DNA from: Quercus robur
Lineage: Eukaryota > Streptophyta > Magnoliopsida > Fagales > Fagaceae
Direction: 5' to 3'
Length of the DNA stretch: 64,000 nt
NCBI RefSeq assembly: GCF_932294415.1
Contig: NC_065536.1
Coordinates: 51,410,354 to 51,474,353 of the forward strand
Both the position numbers and the translations under genes were made by a program. This document shows, piece by piece, positions 57,914 to 64,000 of the stretch (position 1 is the stretch's first letter; the number at the start of each line of letters is the position of its first letter). The notes beneath the pieces are model-generated. The model was not told where the DNA came from. It searched no databases and was given only the letters and a program-made list of their open reading frames with translations.

Positions 57914-60900
57914 ATGTTGAAGCAGATACTTAGTAAGCTTCCTAGAAAGCCATCTAAGAATGCCGATAATCGTGAACATGGTGGAAGCCATACAACACTT
58001 TTGAATTCTTCTACCAGTTCTAGAAGCAGTGATTTAGGGACAAGCAAGTCTGGAAATTCTATTGCATCTCATGTGGCCCTTAATTATGCTTCGGATATTG
58101 GACCATATAATGATAAAAAGTTTGCTCGAGGTGCAAACCCAAAGGTGAATGGGATTCCAGTGTCTTCTTTTTATGAAGCATTGCCTGGATTCAGGGATGT
58201 TCCAAGCTCTGAGAAGCAGAGCTTATTTATAAAAAAGCTTAACATGTGCTGTGTCATATTTGACTTCACTGACCCAACAAAGTATATCAAGGAAAAGGAA
58301 ATCAAGCGAAACACATTGTTAGAGCTTGTGGATTATGTGACTTCAGTGAATGGCAAATTTACTGAAACTGTGATGCAAGAAGTCATAACAATGGTATCTG
58401 CAAATTTATTTAGAACTTTCAATCCTCAACCACGTGAGAACAAAGTCATAGAAGCTTTTGATGTAGAAGAAGAGGAGCCTTCCATGGATCCTGCATGGCT
58501 TCATTTGCAAATTGTGTACGAGTTTTTCTTAAGGTTTGTTGCATCGCCTGAGCTGGATGCAAAATTGGCCAAAAGGTACATTGATCATTCCTTTATTCTG
58601 AAGTTGCTGGATCTATTTGACTCTGAAGATCCTAGAGAAAGAGAATACTTGAAAACGATTTTGCACCGCATCTATGGAAAATTTATGGTTCATCGTCCTT
58701 TTATCAGGAAAGCTACCAACAACATATTTTATATTTTCGTTTTTGAGACTGAGAAGCATAATGGGATAGCTGAGCTTTTAGAAATTTTAGGCAGTGTTAT
58801 TAATGGGTTTGCTCTGCCACTGAAAGAAGAGCATAAATTGTTCCTAGTTCGGGCACTGATTCCCCTGCACAAACCAAAATGCTTGCCAATGTACCATCAG
58901 CAGTTATCTTACTGCATTATGCAATTTGTAGAGAAAGATTGCAAGCTTGCTGATACTGTCATAAGGGGTTTATTGAAGTACTGGCCAATTACAAATAGTT
59001 CAAAGGAAGTCATGTTCCTAAGTGAGTTGGAAGAAGTCTTAGAAGCAACTCAACCTTCAGAATTTCAGCGTTGTATGGTTCCCTTGTTTCACCAGATTGC
59101 TCGTTGTCTGAGCAGTTCACACTTTCAGGTAGCAAGTTTATCCCACTTTGCTTATGTTCATTTATATCTATGCAAACTTCACTTTCTTTTTTGGAACATG
59201 ATTGATATTTGCAACATGAAAGATATCCAAGTTCAGCACTTATTTAATTTTTACCTAGATGCATTCTCTGCTTTATATTGAAAGTGCAATTTATTCACCT
59301 TTTATTCTGGATCATCCCTAATTTTCTGTTATGTCTTTCTCTTCATCTCTGCCTTAAAGTAAGTTTAGAAGTATCATTCATTCAAATTGTTCTTTCCATG
59401 TTTCCGCCATTTCCTACACTGTGATCACTTATGTTATGTTCCCATGTGTGAATTATTAGAGACAATTGGGAATACTGCAATTCTCTTCATATGGGTTATT
59501 CACTGTTGAGTGCTGATAAGCTGATCAAGTCCAATACACTTTAGTTCCTGACTACCTGCAGTTTGTTGTTTACTTTTGGTGTATCTTACCTTCTTATTTA
59601 TTATACTACTAGAATTTTCTGTCTGGAAAACTCAAGTATGTTCAGTTTTTATGAGAGATTAATGTCGATGCAAATGGAGGATCCGGACTGAAAAGAGTGG
59701 ATATGTAAATAGTATTGCTAGAAAGTGCCAATGAGCTCTAACCAAGGTTGTGAATATCATACTGATGACTGTTTCTGATTTACTGAAGAAACGAAATATT
59801 TTGGTGCTGTTGGTCCCAGGGTACTGTTTCAAGATTACTGCTATATATATATGTATGTATATAATAGTTATTTGCATTCCAATATAAAACAAACAATTTT
59901 AGTTGTATGAACTCGTACAAAATAATTTTTTACTAGACTAATATTTTCTTTTAGTAATTACTTGGCCAATCAATATTGTTTCTTTGTGATTTTTATCCAT
60001 ACCATAGCATAGGTCTTGGTTTGAAGCGAGAAAGGAAATTGTATATTATATTTTTTATTTATAAAAAATTAAAAGAATATTCCTGGCTGAAATGTATTTT
60101 TTACTCGGAATGGCCTGTGTTGGCCAGAACAATCCGGAATGTTGTTCTGATATTTGAGGTAAGTCGATATTTGAGGTAAGTCGAAACAAGGGGGCGTACT
60201 TGTACCAGGGTACTGGTATGGCAAATACCACATGTACCAGCCGGTATGAAATGGTTACCACAATGTTGGCTTTAACGCAAATGCCACCTTCTCCCTTTGT
60301 AAGTGCAAGGGTGAAGAATGAGATTGTGGGTTCAAGACTCACTGGATGTGTGTATAACTCAATACAATAAAGCAGTGTCCCACCAAAAAATGAACGGAAA
60401 AAATACAGATATGAGTTAATATGGTATCTTGCTCTGTTGACTGTTGATTTAGTTAAGCCAATAGATGGTCAATATATTTGTTATGGTTCTCTTTCTTTTT
60501 CTTCACCTGCTCCTAGTCTCCCTGCATTATAAGCTTTGGATCCCCACGCATGTAATAGATTTTCGTCCAGTGGAGTAGTTAAATGGCATCTCCTCCTCTT
60601 GCAAGAGCAAGATAAAAAGTGAGGTCGTGGGTACATGTATAACTTATCACCACCACCACAACAACAAAAACGACCACTAAGCCTTAGTCCAAAATTTTTT
60701 TAGGTCGGTTATGGATCCTCAACAAATTAGTTAGAGTTGGCCACATATATTTTTTTCTTCCATTTACTCTATCCAAAGTAATTTCTCTGTTAATTCTTTA
60801 ATTGATTTATTCTTTTTTAACTAATTTTACTAAATGAAATATTATTACTATTTTTTTTTTTAAATTTCATAGACACATGATTGAACTAGTTCCCTTCTAC

Positions 60901-62417
60901 AGATTTGGTGCCACATGTCTATGTGCACCTAAGTTTTGTTCTGTAATAACAACTGTTAGGAAATCTAGTCTACACATTTGGAAGTTAATTGAAGTTTGTA
61001 TTGTAGAGTAATGTTCGAAGCACCTAGTGACAAACCCAGAGAAAATTTGGATTTTAATTGGATATTTCAGTTTGGTTTATGTAGGAATGTGTTGATGTTA
61101 AGCAACCATGATATATTTGTAATGGATTCTAATACTTGTAAGATTTTTTACATTAGTAAAAGAAGTATATTAGTTAATGTGCCCAGTGAACAGAAAGTAG
61201 TGTTCACCTTTTCATTTAGTGCTGTTCAAGCTTACTATATCTTTTGCTTGGCAATCAAGGCTTTGCCTCCTAATCAATACCTCAGCATTGGTTGTTACAT
61301 GCTTATTTCGTAGGTGAGCCCAATGCCTTATTATGTTTTTATCAAACTGTCCCATGTTATAATATTCTGAAATGTCGGTGATTTTATAATGCTGTTAAAG
61401 TTGTAACAAGTTCTATAATGTTGCTTAAGTTATGATTGATTGAAACAGATTTTTACTATCTTTCCACAATCTCAGTGCAGGATACAAAAATGGCTATTTC
61501 TATCCATCAGATATATAATTAAAAATCTTACATAATATGAAAAAAGCTCTTTCCCTATCTTATGTCCTGAAAATTAGCATCCCAGAACTTCAGGAATACA
61601 ACTTTTCTATCAACTTGAAGTTACTCAAGAAAAGTGTGGTTGTGGGGTTCTCTATTTTAACCATATTGCCTGAGCAGTTAAGGAGGCTTCCTACGCTAAT
61701 TGCAGGATCTGCTGCCTGAACCTAATGGATTCTCAACTTGAAATTTTCTCTGAACAACATATGCATTGATGATGCACATGCTTTTAAGTCTACACGAAAC
61801 TAGGTGGAATTAATTTACATATACTTGACATCAGTCGTTAGCCACCCCCCCTCGCTTTTTTAATTTTTGTTTTTGTTTTTGTTCTGTAATGAGCTTAGCT
61901 GACCGAACACGTATTTTTTTGGCTGGAATATCCTCTACAGAAATGGATAGAGCACATTGACACTTTCTTCTCATGTTGCTTTTATGAGAGCATAACGTCC
62001 TTCCATTCCAGTCCTGGATACGTTCTCACATAATGCTGTTGATTCTTCTTTCCTTAGGTGGCAGAGAGAGCTTTGTTCTTGTGGAACAATGATCACATTG
62101 AGAACTTGATCAAACAAAATTGCGAGGTCATACTGCCCATTATCTTTCCTGCATTGGAGAGAAATGCTAGAAATCATTGGAATCAGGCTGTGCATGGTCT
62201 GACCATAAACGTCCGCAAGATTTTCTATGATCTTGATCCTGAGCTGTTTCAGGAATGCTTACAAGAGTTTCAGGAAAATGAATTGAAGGAAGATGAGGTC
62301 AAAGCAAGACGTGAGGCCGCATGGAAACGTCTAGAGGAACTTGCTGCAAAAAAAGCTGCCAGTAATGAAGCTGTGCTTGTTCTTCGGAAAGCATCAGTTC
62401 CCAGCTTTTCAGGTTAG
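57914..62417 (+). CDS. PP2A B' (B56) regulatory subunit, two coding exons
   Basis: Predicted 524-aa B' regulatory subunit of the trimeric serine/threonine phosphatase 2A, which directs the catalytic core to substrates. Exon 1 is 57914-59128 (405 codons) and exon 2 is 62058-62417 (119 codons plus stop), split by a 2.9-kb GT-AG intron in phase 0. The start [17 protein letters not shown] is typical of the plant B' group. A serine-rich linker (residues 27-50) follows, then the HEAT-like B56 core ([60 protein letters not shown], and [15 protein letters not shown] at the splice site). It continues as [18 protein letters not shown] and ends [12 protein letters not shown]. The tail lacks a peroxisomal SSL-type signal, so it is not the theta isoform; an eta/gamma/zeta-like member fits better. 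The frame is intact. Confidence 0.93.
59129..62057 (+). other. Single large intron of the PP2A B' gene
   Basis: The intron begins gtagc after TTTCAG and ends tccttag before GTGGCAGAG. It carries repeat-like material: AT runs near 59841, two SINE-like tRNA-derived pieces near 60230-60400 and 60560-60670, and a patch with repeated gtacca / ggtac words near 60196-60250. A frame at 60996-61313 has no recognisable domain and is not called. No nested gene is seen. Confidence 0.6.
60230..60400 (+). mobile_element. SINE-like tRNA-derived fragment
   Basis: tgccacc(t)tctccctttgtaag leads into a good box B (gtgggttcaagactc) and then gtgtgtataactcaatacaa, the layout of a plant SINE body. Box A is poor. 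A similar, more diverged piece with ggcatctcctcctcttgcaa and gtgggtacatgtataact lies at about 60560-60670. Confidence 0.45.
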
Positions 62418-64000
62418 CGAAAATAAGAGGTATTTGTTGGATGTCTTGTTAACTCTAATATACTACAGAAAAAGTTCAAGACAAGAGTGTATCCATCGAA
62501 TCCAACAAGCATTTTTGGGTTTGTAGAGAGGTTCAAGACAAGATAATGTAGAGTGGTTCTTATCCATAACCATAGACAAGCAAGCATTTTTACAGTTATT
62601 TTTTTATTCTTAAACTTTTATGTATCTAATCCTTTTATAGCTTGAAACAACATATGCAAGACTTTATACCATTCATTTGAAGTCTGGACTGGCATATAAG
62701 TGTATGCACACCTGGTAGGCTAAAATGGAATTTTCTCTAAAATAGATAGTATTGTACCTAAAATGCCCTAAAAAAGCTCCCACCCAGTTAGCCATTACTA
62801 ATTGAAAATTTGCAAAAGCTAAATCACTGTAGCGTTTGTAAAACTTTTCTTGTGTTTTATTCCTCTCTCTCTCTCTCTCTCTCCGTTAAACAAAGAAGAG
62901 CCACCACCCATCTAGGAGTCAAGTGACTTTGCAACTTTGAAGGAAGCCGAGCTTGTGATGGTCTTGCCGGCATTGTCAGGGCGGATGATAACCTATCAAA
63001 AATAAAAGCAAATTGAAATTGGGAAGTTATACTTTCCTCAAAGGCATTAAGGGATTTGCAAGAATCTTTGAAACAATTTTGTATGAAAAATTACGGAGGC
63101 TAATTGGTCTTTTTATTTTTTATTTTTTTTTTGAGGGAAGCTAATTGGTCTAAATTGACCAAAGTTTTCGGCACCTGCCACCATAATCACCTGCACCTAT
63201 AACATCCCAACAATTGACAATTCCATGGAGAATTCAGCATGCGTGGACTCACATGCTTGTGAGAGGCGTGCTCTATAGGACTATAGGACAGGTGGAAAAG
63301 ATAATTTTTCCTTAAAAAAAAGGGCCAATCTAATATTATGTAGACCTAGCAAACAGTTTGGGTCGGGCTTATTGGGTTTGGATAAAAAAAATAAGTTATC
63401 TTAAATGGGTTGCAAGTGGGTTGAGTCAATTGGGGTTGCTGGAAGATTTGTATTTTTTTTCTATGCAAAAATAAATAAATAAATAAATAACTAAAAAAAA
63501 AAAAATTAAATGTAAAAAATAACAAAATACTCAAAAAGAAAAGCTAAATAATACAATACATATTGTATTTGTATGGTCACAAGGCCAAAACATGGGGGAC
63601 ATGATGGTTATTTCACTTAAAAAACATCAAATCCATTCTGGCCATCCACACGTGCAGGACAAGAGCATAAATATTCCAAAGGCTGAGGGTAGAATCATTA
63701 AATCAATGGGAGACCTCCCAAACCAAGGTCGCAAGGGTTGTTATTGGATACTCCGAAAATATACTCCCTCCCTCTCACATAGAAGTGAACCCCCCTATGC
63801 GAGCGGGAGGGATTATACTACCGAAATACCCAATAATTTTTTAGGACGCAATGGCATGCTCGGTGCAATGGTCATGAATGGGTGCAACAGGCATGCTCAT
63901 GCAAAAGAACACGGTATGTACTCACACAAACAAAGAATGGAGCACCACAATCCAACCCATTAGCTGAATGACCCTACTACAGAGAAGAATCGCCTGTACC
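62418..64000. other. 3' flank of the PP2A B' gene, repeats, no gene seen
   Basis: 3' UTR then intergenic DNA. A CT run lies at about 62864-62883. A TAAA-rich repeat lies near 63470-63490. Near 63763-63815, tactccctccctctcacata and a gcgagcgggagggatta arm can pair, like a small MITE-type hairpin. A 123-codon frame at 63592-63963 has no recognisable domain. Confidence 0.45.

Noticed and set aside
60996-61313. A 105-codon frame in the PP2A B' intron as a nested gene.
   Set aside because: No domain is recognisable and no splice or start context supports it; it is probably chance in AT-rich intron DNA.
63592-63963. A 123-codon plus-strand frame at the right edge.
   Set aside because: No domain is recognisable, the composition is unremarkable, and it overlaps a hairpin-like repeat. 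It could be repeat-derived; there is no support for a gene.

Overview
This window is AT-rich plant nuclear DNA. It has spliced genes with GT-AG introns, plant-type gene families and heavily nested transposable elements. The gene set (SKIP14-type F-box protein, SRP72, thimet oligopeptidase, PP2A B' subunit) and the repeats fit a eudicot, plausibly a tree, but the sequence does not fix the species.

Four host genes look intact. (1) 1632-4655, minus: a two-exon SKIP14-type F-box protein of 496 aa. (2) 15698-20049, minus: SRP72, the 72-kDa subunit of the signal recognition particle, six exons, 673 aa. (3) 46371-54135, plus: a thimet-oligopeptidase-like M3 zinc peptidase, 20 exons, 704 aa, with one apparent GC-AG intron. 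(4) 57914-62417, plus: a PP2A B' regulatory subunit, two coding exons, 524 aa. For each gene the chosen splice sites keep the reading frame, and the summed exon lengths divide by three. The four act in unrelated processes (ubiquitin ligase adaptor, ER protein targeting, peptide turnover, dephosphorylation) and are neighbours only by position.

The 5.6-15.5 kb gap is a stack of repeats. It holds a solo LTR with a perfect 5-bp target duplication (7786-8404), a MITE (9781-10217), and a second MITE-like frame (10347-15509). That frame encloses an antisense L1-type LINE, which is itself split by another MITE and by a non-coding LTR-like block.

The 24-35 kb region is the most striking. A MuDR/MULE transposon (minus strand) was split by a 7986-bp PIF/Harbinger element (26714-34699) flanked by TAA. 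Removing the element and one TAA restores the MULE reading frame across the join. The Harbinger keeps an apparently intact SANT/trihelix-type ORF1 (303 aa) but has a decayed DDE transposase. Between them lies the last exon of a FAM136A/DUF842-type host gene, next to a young 429-bp tandem duplication.

From 36 to 46 kb there are more MITEs, LTR-like fossils, tRNA-derived SINE-like sequences and a tandem array of SINE-like monomers upstream of the oligopeptidase. A small MULE-type MITE with a 9-bp target duplication lies about 300 bp upstream of the SRP72 start codon. I saw no CRISPR array, rRNA or intact tRNA gene. All calls are by eye, without database searches.
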